A stretch of DNA of 64,000 bases from Enterococcus sp. 5H (GCF_028128615.1 NZ_AMDP01000068.1:1-64000); one strand, 5' to 3'. Counted from the stretch's first letter, positions 8,684-21,410 are shown. Made by a program: numbers and translations. The notes: generated from the letters alone by a model not told the origin.

Positions 8684-9748
8684 CTATTTCTCACGATCAG
8701 CAATTTTACCATCACCATCAATGTCTTCTTCGGTCAATCTTTCGACTTCCCTCACAAACTCTTTGCTAGTTTCTGAATACTCATCTTCAGACTCGCCATC
8801 GTAGTCTTCCAAAATTGAACCCATAATAGCATTCGATGGAATAGCATCAGCATTGGCAAACATTTCAATATGTTGATGTAAATTAACAAATTCCATTGGT
8901 GCATCTCCACCATATTCACCGTCTAAATTAATCATCATACGGCTATCTGCTTCCAATGTTTCCGCATGTAAACGGCTGGTCTTTGTATAAATCAAACGAT
9001 TATCTTCAACATGTTTTCCACCATTTAACATTAACGCAGCTAGATGTAAAATTTCAAAAACATTCGCTGTTTTAACAATAATTAGTGAAAATTTCCCATC
9101 ATCTAATTTGGCATCTGGTGCAATCTGTTCAAAACCGCCAACTGAATTAGTTAAACCTAAGAAAAACATTGAGGCATTTCCCTCGTAAACACCTTCATCG
9201 TATTCCATACGTACTTTGATTGGTTTTACACGAGGCAACATCTCAGCTCCCTTAGCCAGATAAGCAAGGTAGCCAAAGATACTTTTTAGCTCTGACGGGA
9301 CTTCGTAAGTTAGTTCCGTTAAATGTCCACCGGCCGCAATATTAATAAAATAAGTCTCTTTTGCTTTACCGATGTCCATTTTAACTGTTTGATTTTTTTT
9401 GATTACTTCTGCTGCTTTCACAATATTATCTCTAGGGATTTTTAATGCTCTTGCGTAATCATTGGTTGTTCCAGCAGGTATGATCGCCATAGATGGTCGA
9501 TTATCTAAAGGAGCAATTCCATTAACGACTTCATTGATAGTTCCATCGCCTCCAGCGGCAACAATTAGATCGAAACCTACTTCAGCTACACGCCGAGCTT
9601 CATTTCTAGCGGAATTCTCATCTGGAGTTGTGGCAAAAGCACTGGTTTCATATCCGCATTCTTCTATTATAGAAAGAATATCAGCTAGATTTTTTTTGAC
9701 TAGCTCTTTACCAGAGGTTGGATTATAAATCACTCTTGCTTTTTTCAT
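8684..9748 (-). CDS. dagK: Diacylglycerol kinase (soluble, DagK/DgkB family)
   Basis: 354 aa. The N-terminal nucleotide-binding domain carries the signature GGDGTINEVVNG (66-77), followed by PAGTTNDYARAL and a C-terminal beta-sandwich with MINLDGE. The enzyme phosphorylates diacylglycerol, released from lipid turnover during lipoteichoic acid synthesis, back to phosphatidate at the inner face of the membrane. The protein ends in an acidic extension of about 45 residues whose last segment, DIDGDGKIADRE (342-353), fits a 12-residue EF-hand calcium loop. It follows gatB by 17 bp and is probably co-transcribed with gatCAB. Confidence 0.9.
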   Translation of the reverse strand: MKKARVIYNPTSGKELVKKNLADILSIIEECGYETSAFATTPDENSARNEARRVAEVGFDLIVAAGGDGTINEVVNGIAPLDNRPSMAIIPAGTTNDYARALKIPRDNIVKAAEVIKKNQTVKMDIGKAKETYFINIAAGGHLTELTYEVPSELKSIFGYLAYLAKGAEMLPRVKPIKVRMEYDEGVYEGNASMFFLGLTNSVGGFEQIAPDAKLDDGKFSLIIVKTANVFEILHLAALMLNGGKHVEDNRLIYTKTSRLHAETLEADSRMMINLDGEYGGDAPMEFVNLHQHIEMFANADAIPSNAIMGSILEDYDGESEDEYSETSKEFVREVERLTEEDIDGDGKIADREK

Positions 9749-9765
9749 ACGTCATCTGCTGCTTT

Positions 9766-11196
9766 CTATCGTTTTGCCAATTCTTCTTGTAACAACTTGT
9801 TCACAACGCCTGGATTGGCTTGTCCTTTGGTTGCTTTCATAATTTGACCAACTAAGAATCCAACTGCACGATCTTTTCCATTTTTGAAATCATCGACAGA
9901 TTGTTGATTATTATCTAATACTTCATTAATGATTGGTAATAATTGTGATGGATCAGATAGTTGAACTAAGCCTTTTGCTTCAACAACTTCTTTTGCATCG
10001 CCGCCATTTTCAATCAATTCTTTAAAGACTTTTTTCGCAATTTTTGAGCTAATTGTACCGTCAGCAATCAATGTAATCATTCCTGCTAAGTTAGCTGGTG
10101 TTAATTTTGTATCAGGTAACTCAACTTTTTCACTGTTCAAGTATGCTGAAACTTCTCCCATTAACCAGTTTGAGGCTTGTTTAGCGTCTGCTCCTTCAGT
10201 TAATGTTGCTTCAAAGAAATCAGACATTTCTTTCGTTAAAGTCAAGACCATCGCATCATATTCAGGTAAACCAAAATCATTGATGTAACGATTACGACGA
10301 GAAACCGGCATTTCCGGTAAGCTTTGACGAACTTTTTCGATCCATTCATCATCAATAGCAAAACGAGGCACATCCGGTTCCGGGAAGTAACGGTAATCAC
10401 TTGAACCTTCTTTGACACGCATTAATAATGTTTTGCTTGTAGCTTCATCAAAACGACGAGTTTCTTGTTGAATTTCACCGCCTGATAATAATACTTTTGC
10501 TTGGCGTTTTTCTTCAAAAGCCAAACCTTTTTTTACAAAACTCATTGAGTTTAAGTTTTTCAATTCAGCTTTGGTTCCGAATTCTTCTTGACCATAAGGG
10601 CGCAATGAAATGTTAGCATCACAGCGCATAGAACCTTCTTCCATTTTCACATCAGAAACATCCGTAAATAAAATAATCGAACGTAATGCTTCTAAATAAG
10701 CATAAGCTTCTTCTGGTGAACGCATATCAGCTTCTGACACGATTTCAATCAATGGCGTTCCTTGACGGTTTAAATCGACAAACGAATAGCCGCCGTCACC
10801 ATGAATATTTTTCCCTGCATCTTCTTCTAAATGAACACGCTCAATACGAATACGTTTTGTTTGACCTTCTACTTCAATATCAATCCAGCCGTCATGTCCG
10901 ATTGGTTGATCGAATTGCGAAATTTGGTAAGCTTTGGGATTATCAGGATAAAAATAGTTCTTACGGTCAAAATGTGTATCTTTAGAGATTTCACAATTTA
11001 AGGCAAGGGCTGCTTTCATTCCAAATTCCAATGCTTGTTTATTCATCACTGGTAAAACGCCTGGATAACCCCAGTCGATAACATTGGTATTGCTGTTTGG
11101 TTCTGCACCAAAATGAGCAGGTGCAGGTGAAAAGATTTTAGAGTTTGTTTTTAATTCTACATGGACCTCAAGTCCGATGACAGTTTCAAAGTTCAT
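9766..11196 (-). CDS. gatB: Asp/Glu-tRNA amidotransferase subunit B
   Basis: 476 aa, full length. It opens with [14 protein letters not shown], the GatB signature, then the kinase-like cradle with [15 protein letters not shown], and a C-terminal YqeY-like tail domain. GatB activates the side-chain carboxylate of Glu-tRNA(Gln) or Asp-tRNA(Asn) by phosphorylation, before amidation with ammonia from GatA. The start overlaps the gatA stop by one base (TAATG), so translation is coupled. Order gatC-gatA-gatB, leftward. Confidence 0.95.
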   Translation of the reverse strand: MNFETVIGLEVHVELKTNSKIFSPAPAHFGAEPNSNTNVIDWGYPGVLPVMNKQALEFGMKAALALNCEISKDTHFDRKNYFYPDNPKAYQISQFDQPIGHDGWIDIEVEGQTKRIRIERVHLEEDAGKNIHGDGGYSFVDLNRQGTPLIEIVSEADMRSPEEAYAYLEALRSIILFTDVSDVKMEEGSMRCDANISLRPYGQEEFGTKAELKNLNSMSFVKKGLAFEEKRQAKVLLSGGEIQQETRRFDEATSKTLLMRVKEGSSDYRYFPEPDVPRFAIDDEWIEKVRQSLPEMPVSRRNRYINDFGLPEYDAMVLTLTKEMSDFFEATLTEGADAKQASNWLMGEVSAYLNSEKVELPDTKLTPANLAGMITLIADGTISSKIAKKVFKELIENGGDAKEVVEAKGLVQLSDPSQLLPIINEVLDNNQQSVDDFKNGKDRAVGFLVGQIMKATKGQANPGVVNKLLQEELAKR

Positions 11197-12665
11197 TAGT
11201 CATTCCCCCCTAAGATCACAGGTTTTTTCGTATGGAAGTCAGTTGCTTGTTCAAAAGCATACGCTGCTTGATACATTGTACTTTCAGCAAAAGGTTTTCC
11301 GATAATTTGTAGCCCTACCGGCAATCCTTCAGAAAATCCTGCTGGTACTGACATTCCTGGTAAACCAGCTAAGTTAACTGGAATTGTTAACAAATCGTTC
11401 ATGTACATAGTAATCGGATCATTGATATTTTCACCTAAACCAAAAGCAACAGTTGGTGATGCTGGACCAATGATAATATCATAATTTTCAAAGACTTTAT
11501 CGAAATCTTGTTTAATTAACGTTCTAACTTGGCCGGCTTTTTTAAAGTAGGCATCATAATAGCCAGCACTTAAAGAGAAAGTTCCAAGCATAATACGGCG
11601 TTTTACTTCGATACCAAAGCCTTCTGAACGTGAGTTTACATAAACATCTTCAAGATTTTTGACGTTTTCAGAACGGTAACCATAACGAATACCATCAAAA
11701 CGTTGTAAATTAGAACTTGCTTCTGACGAGGCAATAATATAGTAAACAGCTACGCCATATTTAGAATGTGGTAAGCTAACTTCTTCAACTGTTGCACCTA
11801 AAGCTTTGAAGGTTTCTGCTGCTTTAAGAACAGCTTCACGAACACCAGCATCCACACCTTCACCTAAATATTCTTTTGGTAAAGCGACTTTCATTCCTTT
11901 GATGTCACCTGTTAAACCAGCGGTAAAATCTGGTACGGATGCACCGGCAGACGTGCCATCTTTTGCATCAAAACCACTGATAGCATTTAGTGCTAACGCA
12001 TTGTCTTGTACATTTCTAGTCATTGGACCAATTTGATCTAAACTTGAAGAAAAAGCGATCAAACCAAAACGAGAAACGCGTCCATAAGTCGGTTTCATCC
12101 CTACAATTCCATTGAATGAAGCTGGTTGGCGAATACTTCCACCAGTATCGCTACCTAATGAAACAGGAATTTGACCAGCAGCAACCGCTGCTGCTGAACC
12201 ACCAGAAGAACCTCCAGGTACTTTTGAATGATCCCAAGCATTTTTTGTTTGTTTGAAGTATGATGTTTCAGTACTTGCACCCATCGCAAACTCGTCCATG
12301 TTTAATTTCCCAACTGGGATCATGTCTGCTTGATAGATTTTATCCATAACTGTTGCATCATAAATTGGGTTAAAGTTGTGCAGCATTTTTGAGGCTGCTG
12401 TCGTTAAAATATCTTTTGTAACGATGTTATCTTTGATCCCAATCGGAATACCAGCTAATGGATTTGATTCAGTAATGCCCTTAAGATCAACAGCTTTGGC
12501 TAATTCCAAGGCTTTTTCATCACTGATTGTAATAAAAGAATCAACATCTTTTTCTGTTTCTTTGATGCGGTTTAATGTTGCATGGGTTAAATCTGTCGCA
12601 GTAATTTCTTTAGAAACAAGTAAATTATGCAGTTCTGTCAAAGATTTATCATATAATTTTTCCAT
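11196..12665 (-). CDS. gatA: Asp/Glu-tRNA amidotransferase subunit A
   Basis: 489 aa amidase-signature enzyme. The Ser-cisSer-Lys triad is visible: Lys in [10 protein letters not shown] (about 79), the serine pair in [13 protein letters not shown] (about 150-160) and [10 protein letters not shown]. It hydrolyses glutamine and channels ammonia to GatB, completing Gln-tRNA(Gln)/Asn-tRNA(Asn) synthesis. One-base overlaps with both gatC and gatB indicate tight coupling in the heterotrimer operon. Confidence 0.95.
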   Translation of the reverse strand: MEKLYDKSLTELHNLLVSKEITATDLTHATLNRIKETEKDVDSFITISDEKALELAKAVDLKGITESNPLAGIPIGIKDNIVTKDILTTAASKMLHNFNPIYDATVMDKIYQADMIPVGKLNMDEFAMGASTETSYFKQTKNAWDHSKVPGGSSGGSAAAVAAGQIPVSLGSDTGGSIRQPASFNGIVGMKPTYGRVSRFGLIAFSSSLDQIGPMTRNVQDNALALNAISGFDAKDGTSAGASVPDFTAGLTGDIKGMKVALPKEYLGEGVDAGVREAVLKAAETFKALGATVEEVSLPHSKYGVAVYYIIASSEASSNLQRFDGIRYGYRSENVKNLEDVYVNSRSEGFGIEVKRRIMLGTFSLSAGYYDAYFKKAGQVRTLIKQDFDKVFENYDIIIGPASPTVAFGLGENINDPITMYMNDLLTIPVNLAGLPGMSVPAGFSEGLPVGLQIIGKPFAESTMYQAAYAFEQATDFHTKKPVILGGND

Positions 12666-12970
12666 TATGCACCAGCCTCCCCATTGTCAATAATCGCTGG
12701 CACTTTAATGTAACCATCTTCTGATTCAGGTACGTTTTTCATTAATTCTTTACGATCCATTCCTTGAGTTGCAACATCTTCTCTCATAACATTAATTGAT
12801 TGCGCTACGTTAGAAGTAAACGGAACGCCTTGTGTATCAACTTCTTCTAATAATTCCACCATATCAATAATTTTGCCTAATTGATCAGTAAAATCTTTTA
12901 ACTCCCCATCGGAAAAAGACAGTTTAGATAATTTTGCTACATGTTTTGCTTGTTCTTCACTAATTGCCAT
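12665..12970 (-). CDS. gatC: Asp/Glu-tRNA amidotransferase subunit C
   Basis: 101 aa, the usual GatC size. It begins [17 protein letters not shown] and contains [14 protein letters not shown], typical of the small linker subunit that wraps GatA and GatB together. It is the first gene of the operon, with a ribosome site (AAAGGAAAG) just upstream. Confidence 0.93.
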   Translation of the reverse strand: MAISEEQAKHVAKLSKLSFSDGELKDFTDQLGKIIDMVELLEEVDTQGVPFTSNVAQSINVMREDVATQGMDRKELMKNVPESEDGYIKVPAIIDNGEAGA

Positions 12971-13006
12971 GGATACCCTTCTTTCCTTTAGAAAAACCCA
13001 GTTAAG

Positions 13007-13041
13007 TTGATCTTTTCTGTTCTTAAAACAAAAAAGATCAA
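13007..13041. terminator. Stem-loop between ligA and gatC
   Basis: Inverted repeat TTGATCTTTT / AAAAGATCAA with a ~15-nt loop. The nearest T run on the minus strand is about 10 nt past the stem, so it may be the ligA terminator or a leader hairpin of gatCAB. The gap 12,971-13,205 holds no other recognisable element. Confidence 0.4.
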
Positions 13042-13205
13042 ACTCCTGTGCTCACTAGTTCATTTTTTAGACTGCTTAATGATATATTTGATTAAAAAAC
13101 AGCTTTTTTCTTATTCTATCATAAAATTCTTTGAAATTTTAAAAGAGATGAAAGAAAATAGCCTACATTTGTAAAAAAAAACGATGAGATCAGTACATTC
13201 AGCTA

Positions 13206-15260
<2,055 letters not shown>

Positions 15261-17504
15261 CTATATTTTTTCAATCGGAGCAAATGCTGCCAATAAGCGT
15301 TTAATTCCTTTTTCTGGAAAAGCGACATCTAATTCCAAATCTTTAGCTGTTCCGCCAACTCTCACGACAGTACCAGTTCCCCACGCTTTATGTTTTACTT
15401 TATCCCCTGCTTGCCACGCCATTGACTCACCACCGCTGGCAACTTTATCTGTTACCGGCTGTTTAGTTGGCTGAGCATAGGCAGGTTTGAAGACTTTTGG
15501 TTCAAAGGTTCTTGCTGGCATTTTTGGAGCCGCAATCGAGCCTTGCAAGTCTAATAATTCTTCATCAATTTCGTCTAAGAAGCGACTTGGACGATTGTAT
15601 TGTGTTTTTCCATATAATGTTCTTGAAAAAGCATTAGAGATATACAGAATTTCTTCTGCACGAGTAATCCCAACGTAGGCTAAACGGCGTTCTTCTTCAA
15701 GTTCACTTTCTTCAAGCATTGCACGAGATAAAGGAAATACCCCTTCTTCCATACCAATCAAAAAGACCACTGGAAATTCCAGTCCTTTAGCCGCATGTAG
15801 CGTCATCAACGTTACTTGAGAAGTGCTTTCTTCTAAGTTATCTAAGTCAGAAACTAAAGCCAAATCATTTAAAAACACTGCTAGTTTTTCATCTGGTGCA
15901 TCCGCATCTTCTTCATCTTGGCGCTCATAACGCTTATCAAATTCTTGGGTTACCGTTAAAAATTCATCCAAGTTTTCAAGGCGAGCTTGTGATTCTAAAT
16001 TATTTTGTCGAACTAATTCATCGCGATAACCACTGCGATTTAGCACTTCTTTTACTAATTCAGTAATCGTTAAATAAGGGATCATTTGAGTTAAATCTTG
16101 AATCATTAAGCCAAAATTGCCTAATTCTTTCCCAGCTTTTCCGCTAATATTCGCTAAATCAACATTTTGAGCAGCTTCCAGTAAAGACCAACCGTGCATT
16201 TCAGCAAAACTTCTTAACTTTTCAACTGAACTCTTACCAATACCACGTTTTGGCTCATTTACTACGCGTTCAAAACTTAATGAATCCATTGGGTTAGAAA
16301 TAATATTTAAATAACCTAAAATATCTTTGATTTCTTTACGATCATAGAACTTATGACCGCCAACCATCGTATAAGGGATATTTGATTTTAGCAACATTTC
16401 TTCTATAACCCGAGATTGAGCATTCGTCCGATACAATACAGCAAAATCACCATAAATCCGATCCTTATCACGCATTTCTTTTTGAATCTGCCCTACGATA
16501 AACTGTGTTTCATCACGTTCGTTATCACCGCGATAATAAACTATTTTTTCGCCATCGGTATTTTCAGTCCAAAGTTTTTTATCCCGACGATTCCGATTAT
16601 TTTGAATGACATTATTAGCAGCATCTAGAATTTTCTTCGTTGAACGGTAATTTTGTTCAAGTAAAATCACATATGCATCAGGATAATCTTTTTCAAAATC
16701 TAAAATATTTTGCATATCCGCTCCACGCCAACCATAAATACTTTGATCTGCATCACCAACTACGCATAAATTTTTAAAGCGCGCTGCTAACATATTTACT
16801 AATGTATATTGGGCATGGTTCGTATCTTGATACTCATCTACATGGATGTAGTGAAATTTATTTTGATAGTAAGTTAATGAATCAGGATGCTCGTTAAATA
16901 AACGGATTGTATTCATAATCAGATCATCAAAATCCATACATTGATTGTTTCTTAATTCTTTTTGGTACATTTTATAGCACTTAGCAACTACCTGTTCATA
17001 CGGTGTGCCTTGCAGTTCTTCAACTTTTTCTGGTGTCTGCAATTCATTTTTTGCATTACTGATTGTGCCTAAAATTGAACGCGGATCATATTTTTTTGGA
17101 TCAATATTTAGTTCATTCAAAATCCGTTTCATCAAAGTCCGCTGTTCTGATGTATCAATAATCGTAAAATTGCGATTATAGCCAATATGATCGACATCAC
17201 GACGTAAAATTCGCACACACATTGAATGAAATGTGGATACCCAAACATCACTGCCGCCACTTTTTAGTAATTTTTCGACCCGTTCTCTCATTTCTTTCGC
17301 TGCTTTATTGGTAAAGGTAATCGCTAAAATATTCCATGGATTAACATCTTTTTCTTCAATTAAATAAGCAATTCGGTGAGTTAAGACCCGTGTCTTACCA
17401 CTACCCGCACCTGCCATTACTAATAAAGGTCCTTCTGTATGTAGAACAGCTTCTTTTTGTTTCGGGTTCATACCTTGGATCAAGGCGTTTTCTTGTGCCA
17501 TCAT
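15261..17504 (-). CDS. pcrA: ATP-dependent DNA helicase PcrA
   Basis: About 747 aa UvrD/Rep-family 3'-5' helicase. Walker [11 protein letters not shown] lies at about 32-41; the motifs [29 protein letters not shown] and [10 protein letters not shown] are all present in order. The basic C-terminal tail with a Tudor-like RNA-polymerase-binding end ([17 protein letters not shown]) is intact. It acts in repair, plasmid rolling-circle replication and removal of RecA filaments. The chosen ATG at 17,504 has GAGG six bases upstream; a TTG one codon earlier is the alternative. Confidence 0.95.
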   Translation of the reverse strand: MMAQENALIQGMNPKQKEAVLHTEGPLLVMAGAGSGKTRVLTHRIAYLIEEKDVNPWNILAITFTNKAAKEMRERVEKLLKSGGSDVWVSTFHSMCVRILRRDVDHIGYNRNFTIIDTSEQRTLMKRILNELNIDPKKYDPRSILGTISNAKNELQTPEKVEELQGTPYEQVVAKCYKMYQKELRNNQCMDFDDLIMNTIRLFNEHPDSLTYYQNKFHYIHVDEYQDTNHAQYTLVNMLAARFKNLCVVGDADQSIYGWRGADMQNILDFEKDYPDAYVILLEQNYRSTKKILDAANNVIQNNRNRRDKKLWTENTDGEKIVYYRGDNERDETQFIVGQIQKEMRDKDRIYGDFAVLYRTNAQSRVIEEMLLKSNIPYTMVGGHKFYDRKEIKDILGYLNIISNPMDSLSFERVVNEPKRGIGKSSVEKLRSFAEMHGWSLLEAAQNVDLANISGKAGKELGNFGLMIQDLTQMIPYLTITELVKEVLNRSGYRDELVRQNNLESQARLENLDEFLTVTQEFDKRYERQDEEDADAPDEKLAVFLNDLALVSDLDNLEESTSQVTLMTLHAAKGLEFPVVFLIGMEEGVFPLSRAMLEESELEEERRLAYVGITRAEEILYISNAFSRTLYGKTQYNRPSRFLDEIDEELLDLQGSIAAPKMPARTFEPKVFKPAYAQPTKQPVTDKVASGGESMAWQAGDKVKHKAWGTGTVVRVGGTAKDLELDVAFPEKGIKRLLAAFAPIEKI

Positions 17505-17999
17505 CAACGTCCTCTCTCTATTTTCAATCTTATCTATTATACCAAAAAAATGAAGAAAGCTGAACCGATTGGCTAAATGTTATTGTAGGAAAAAAGTACG
17601 AAGAAGTTGCTCAACTAGTAGCGTAAAAAACATTGAATAAACATAAATAAACGAAAACAAAAAGTGAGTGAAACAAAACTAAAAATCAGTTTTGTTTCAC
17701 TCACTAGATCCGAATAAACGGCGAGAAAAAAGCAGCTACTTTACTTCGTTTCGATCACCACAATTTCTAAGAGCTAAAGCGCTAAGAATTGAAGGCTTCG
17801 GAAATAAGCTGAAATTACGATGAAATACAGTAAGGTACAAACTGATGTAGATTAGTACCTAATCGGTTCTCGGAGCTAAACGCTTTTTTCTCAACCTCTT
17901 TGTTTTTCGTTCAAAGAACTATTTGTTTCCTGTTTATTTATATTTAACTATTTCGGTTCAGCTTAATCTTGGGGAAGAAATGCTTATTTCAATTTATGA
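17505..17999. other. Gap between pcrA and lipoprotein gene, mostly repeat
   Basis: This ~495-bp region is largely filled by the mosaic intergenic repeat described at 17,643-17,935. The remaining flanks hold the pcrA upstream region and show no gene. Confidence 0.5.
17643..17935. repeat. Mosaic intergenic repeat, copy 1
   Basis: It opens with an 18-bp perfect stem (AGTGAGTGAAACAAAACT at 17,663-17,680 pairing with 17,688-17,705). It continues through blocks also seen at 53,037-53,415: 'agatccga.taaacg.cgagaaaaaagcagc', 'aatttctaagagctaaag', 'gaaggcttcggaaataag' and 'cggttctcggagctaaacgctttt'. The ~290-bp unit is noncoding, ends in a T-rich segment and may double as a terminator. A shorter relative lies at 36,974-37,150. 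Confidence 0.75.
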
Positions 18000-18659
18000 C
18001 TAATTTGCTAATGCTATTGGTAAATCAATTGTGTAGGTATGTGTTGTTTCGTTATCTTGATCATCTTTAGCCTTAAATTTTACATTTACTTTTTTGATAT
18101 CTTCTAATTTATTTTCATCCTTAACTTTAAAATGAATATAGCCGTCTTTATGTGCATCAGATGTTAAAACTTCGTCATCCCAATAATCTAAGAATGCTTC
18201 TGCATCAACTTCTTCACCATCATTCATCACTAAAACTGCTTTTTCTGGAGTAATGTGCTTGTCTGAAGAATCTTCGTTCGTTAATTTATATTTTAAAGAT
18301 AGTAGTTCTTTGTAAGTTGTATTATCATTATCTTTAAAATCAGCTACATTTACTGCTTTAACATGATCTACATCTAGTGTAATATTATCCCAATCTGAAT
18401 TTTTAAAATCTGTATCGTATGAAACAATATCTTTAATTTTCGGATTTTCACCATCTCTTACTAATACTTTAAAATAGCCATCGTCTTTCAAGGCTGTATC
18501 AGTCTCTACCAATGTATGACCTGAGCTGTCTGTATAAACTGTTTCACTACCTGATTCTTTAATAATTTCTCCAGATTCTTCTGTATGACGACCACATGCA
18601 CCAAGTGCAAGTACTGTTCCTAATGTAAGTAATGAAATGCCTAAAGTTTTTTTATTCAT
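18000..18659 (-). CDS. Hypothetical lipoprotein
   Basis: 219 aa. A lipoprotein signal peptide ends in the lipobox LGAC (C22), so the mature protein is probably anchored to the outer face of the membrane. The mature part is acidic (many Asp/Glu/Lys) with beta-rich segments such as DGYFKVLVRDGENPKIKDI and HIHFKVKDENKLEDIKKV-like stretches. I do not recognise a family. It lies 38 bp after the DUF1269-type gene, same strand, so the two may be co-transcribed. Confidence 0.7.
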   Translation of the reverse strand: MNKKTLGISLLTLGTVLALGACGRHTEESGEIIKESGSETVYTDSSGHTLVETDTALKDDGYFKVLVRDGENPKIKDIVSYDTDFKNSDWDNITLDVDHVKAVNVADFKDNDNTTYKELLSLKYKLTNEDSSDKHITPEKAVLVMNDGEEVDAEAFLDYWDDEVLTSDAHKDGYIHFKVKDENKLEDIKKVNVKFKAKDDQDNETTHTYTIDLPIALAN

Positions 18660-18697
18660 GATAATTCCTCCAAATTTTTCTTTTTAGTTAATTACTA

Positions 18698-19195
18698 TTA
18701 ATTTAAATGTTTTTTAGCTGTTTTAATATCTTCATCAACTGAATCATAGTTAATGCGTTCGATTGTACCACCTAATTTTTCAACAAGCATCGTGTTTAAT
18801 AGGTCATTATCTTTTTCATCAATATAAAGCAATAGGCCTACTTCATTTTTAGCTAATCTACTTGCAATAAAATCAAAAATCGTCATGGTTTTCTTGTTTT
18901 TAACATAGTTTGTACCAATTCCAGCTAAATCTCCAACAATCCAGCCGCACAACACACCTAGCGGTCCACCTAAAATACCGACAATCATACCGATAATCCC
19001 GCCAGTTGCAATCCGGTCACCACTTTCATAATCTAAACTATCTTTAATAGTAAAGTCTGATCCATCATCATTTTTTTGAATAATTGCTGCTTGTTTAAGT
19101 TCAAGTGTGTTACTTTTTGAAATTTGTTTTACTTGAGATAAAGCCTCGTAGGTTTTTGCTTGATCTTCAAATGTCACTAAAGCAATTTTTTTCAT
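18698..19195 (-). CDS. DUF1269-type membrane protein
   Basis: 165 aa. Its N-terminal soluble domain (KKIALVTFEDQAKTYEALSQV) precedes a Gly-rich hydrophobic hairpin (ATGGIIGMIVGILGGPLGVLCGWIVGD, about 64-90) and a C-terminal soluble domain ending VDEDIKTAKKHLN. This fits the DUF1269 / glycine-zipper family, which is often stress-linked in lactic acid bacteria; the function is not established. Start chosen at MKKIALVTF with a GAGAAGG ribosome site upstream. Confidence 0.7.
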   Translation of the reverse strand: MKKIALVTFEDQAKTYEALSQVKQISKSNTLELKQAAIIQKNDDGSDFTIKDSLDYESGDRIATGGIIGMIVGILGGPLGVLCGWIVGDLAGIGTNYVKNKKTMTIFDFIASRLAKNEVGLLLYIDEKDNDLLNTMLVEKLGGTIERINYDSVDEDIKTAKKHLN

Positions 19196-19335
19196 AACTA
19201 TTTCCTTCTCTCTTTAATTTTGTTTACATACATATTGTATCCGTTAAAGAAAGATAGAAATTTTCAGTTTTTGTCGTTTTACTCGACATGATTAAAAAAT
19301 TGCTATAAATTTTATAGAGGAAAAGTGGGTACTAA

Positions 19336-19379
19336 AAATAGAGGAAAAACTCATTAGTGGACGAGTTTTTCCTCTATTT
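19336..19379. terminator. Stem-loop at the leader-distal end of the CRISPR array
   Basis: A perfect 17-bp stem (AAATAGAGGAAAAACTC / GAGTTTTTCCTCTATTT) with a 10-nt loop lies 8 bp past the degenerate terminal repeat on the minus strand. It could end the CRISPR transcript. The T tract after it is modest. Confidence 0.65.
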
Positions 19380-19386
19380 ATTATTT

Positions 19387-19606
19387 ACTTAATAAAGAGT
19401 GAGACTTATAAATGGAAAGTAGAAGCTTTTGCTATCTGTATTGCAATCCACTCACTCAGTAAAGAGTGAGACATGGTTAGATCAGAGAGAACAAGACAAC
19501 CACATTATTGCAATCCACTCACTCAGTAAAGAGTGAGACGCTTTTGAAGGAGCGAGAATGTGGGTTTCAGGTAATTGCAATCCACTCACTCAGTAAAGAG
19601 TGAGAC
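19387..19606 (-). CRISPR. Short orphan CRISPR array, type I-C-like repeats
   Basis: Three identical 33-bp repeats lie at 19,440-19,472, 19,507-19,539 and 19,574-19,606. A fourth, degenerate one keeps only its last 19 bp (19,387-19,405, two mismatches). The three spacers between them are each exactly 34 bp and unrelated to one another. Read on the minus strand the repeat begins GTCTCACTCTTTACTGAGTG and ends GTGGATTGCAAT, close to the type I-C repeat form GTCGCACTCT...GTGGATTGAAAT. The degenerate repeat is at the minus-strand 3' end, as expected for the leader-distal repeat. No cas gene is in the window, so the array is orphan here. Confidence 0.87.
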
Positions 19607-19718
19607 CGTGAAATAGAGCGTTCTCAAAAGAAAAAGTCTCTATTTCCATTTAATTCATCATAAAAATGTGAATTCAATTAGAAAAACAATCTAAATTAGC
19701 TTATTTTCGATAAAATTT

Positions 19719-19763
19719 GGTGCGAATCCCTCAGTAAATTTATGTGCACTTAGGGTTCGCACC
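19719..19763 (-). promoter_or_regulatory. Inverted repeat in the CRISPR leader region
   Basis: GGTGCGAATCCCT / AGGGTTCGCACC form a 12-13 bp stem with one bulge, 113 bp upstream of the first repeat on the minus strand. From memory, GGTGCGAAC...GTTCGCAC-type palindromes are a conserved part of type I-C leaders, which would support orientation and subtype. It could instead be the terminator of the alpha-amylase gene ending at 19,834, though it lacks a strong T run. Confidence 0.5.
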
Positions 19764-19833
19764 AAAAATCAAATTTTTATTTCCTACAACTCTAGTCTAT
19801 CTATTCTTTTCTTATAAGTAAAGAAACAATTGT

Positions 19834-21309
19834 TCACACTATTATTTTATTCAACTCTCTCACCAGCTCTTCTTCTATATAAACAGATATTGAACCATCT
19901 TTTACAGGAAACAAACTTGAACCAGTCTGATCCAAAATAACTTTTTCAGTACAATTTCCTAACACATCAATAAATGTTTTTCCTGCATGAATCGCACTTA
20001 TTGTCATTTTTTTGCTGCCAGCTTGAGCATTAGTCATAACAACCGCATAACCAGATTTATTTTGATCGAGAGTACCAGTTCTAACCCAGCCAATAATATC
20101 AGGGTCATCAAAATAATCCATTTCTTTACCGTAAGCTAAGTCTTCTCTAATTTTCAACAATAAATCCAACTGCCTTCCGACAGGATCAATATTTCGTGAA
20201 GGAATCCCAAATAAATCGCCCCAAAAAACCACTGGTGTCCCAGCTTTTCTAAGTAAAATTAAAGCATACGCTTGAACCTTAAACCAGCTTGGTACCCAAG
20301 ATTCTAAACTTTGACCTTGTTGCGTGTCATGATTATCAACAAAAGTCACTGCCCACTCGGCTCGTTCTTGCGCTAAGGTTCCTTTAAAAATATTTCGCAT
20401 ATCATAGTTTCCATTTGACGTGGCAGCTTGATATAAATGATAATGCAATGGCACATCGAACATGGAGATAATTGCGCCTGAACGATCAATATACTCAACT
20501 AATTTTCCGATAGATCCATTCCAATACTCTCCAACAACAAATAAATCTTGACCCTTTTCTTTCCTTCTATTTAATAGCCAATTAGTGAAAAAGTTAAATT
20601 TAATATGTTTAACTGCATCTAAACGATAGCCATCTACATCAGTCAGTTCTTGATACCATTTTCCCCATTTATCTAATTGTTCAACAGTTTCTGGATAGTC
20701 CATATCTAAATTACAGCCCATTAAATAGTCGAAATTGCCGTTTTCTTGATCGACTTGCTGTTCCCAGCCTTTTCTTTCAAAATTAAAAATGCCATGATCT
20801 TTCCGACGCTCATCAAAATCAACTCCAGAAAAATTTTTCCATGTCCAAATATAATCATTATACTTTTTATTCCTACCGGGAAATGTATATTTTGTCCATG
20901 CCAAAATTTCTTCTTCTCCACTGATCGCTTCATTTCGATTTTTCGGACAGTATTTAATAGCTGAAACATCTTCTTTTTCATCTGCACCCATAAAATGATC
21001 GAAAACAATATCGCCATAAACTGCTATTCCGTTTTTTTTTAATGCTTTTATGCAATTTAAATACTCATCTTTGGTCCCATATTTAGTTGGGATAGTCCCT
21101 TTTTGGTCAAATTCACCCAAATCATATAAATCGTACGGAGCATAGCCAACCTCATTCCGACCTTTTACACCTTTATAAGCAGGCGGTAACCAAATTCCAT
21201 TAAAACCTAATTGTTTTATTTTCACCGCTGATTCAGCTAAGCGACGCCAATGTTGCCCGTCTGCCGGTAAGTACCATTCAAATCCTTGTAAGATTGTTCG
21301 ACTATCCAT
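19834..21309 (-). CDS. amyS: Cytoplasmic alpha-amylase (GH13)
   Basis: About 491 aa with no signal peptide. The GH13 conserved regions are present: GDIVFDHF (region I), DGYRLDAVKHI (region II with the nucleophile Asp), VVGEYWN (region III, acid/base Glu) and FVDNHDTQ (region IV). The start sequence DSRTILQGFEWYLPADGQHW and the EVGYAPYDLYDLGEF block match the intracellular/saccharifying GH13_5 type. It hydrolyses alpha-1,4-glucans inside the cell, such as imported maltodextrins or glycogen. ATG at 21,309 is chosen for the GGAGGG site upstream. It is divergent from the fructose operon. Confidence 0.88.
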   Translation of the reverse strand: MDSRTILQGFEWYLPADGQHWRRLAESAVKIKQLGFNGIWLPPAYKGVKGRNEVGYAPYDLYDLGEFDQKGTIPTKYGTKDEYLNCIKALKKNGIAVYGDIVFDHFMGADEKEDVSAIKYCPKNRNEAISGEEEILAWTKYTFPGRNKKYNDYIWTWKNFSGVDFDERRKDHGIFNFERKGWEQQVDQENGNFDYLMGCNLDMDYPETVEQLDKWGKWYQELTDVDGYRLDAVKHIKFNFFTNWLLNRRKEKGQDLFVVGEYWNGSIGKLVEYIDRSGAIISMFDVPLHYHLYQAATSNGNYDMRNIFKGTLAQERAEWAVTFVDNHDTQQGQSLESWVPSWFKVQAYALILLRKAGTPVVFWGDLFGIPSRNIDPVGRQLDLLLKIREDLAYGKEMDYFDDPDIIGWVRTGTLDQNKSGYAVVMTNAQAGSKKMTISAIHAGKTFIDVLGNCTEKVILDQTGSSLFPVKDGSISVYIEEELVRELNKIIV

Positions 21310-21410
21310 AGGTATCCCTCCGTTTTCCACTTAACTTCATTAAGCCAAAGAACGAATGAATTTGTCAACTAATAAAATCCAAAAAAATCAACGACTGTTT
21401 TATAATGAAT

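Larger units (their letters stand above)
19196..19833. other. Gap holding CRISPR array, its leader and terminator hairpin
   Basis: This 638-bp non-coding interval contains, from left to right, the promoter region of the DUF1269-type gene, a long stem-loop (19,336-19,379), the CRISPR array (19,387-19,606), an AT-rich leader-like stretch and an inverted repeat (19,719-19,763). No protein gene is visible. Confidence 0.6.

Noticed and set aside
19387-19606. Array as a simple tandem repeat rather than CRISPR
   Set aside because: Repeats are 33 bp and identical, while the three spacers are all 34 bp and unrelated; a terminal degenerate repeat is also present.
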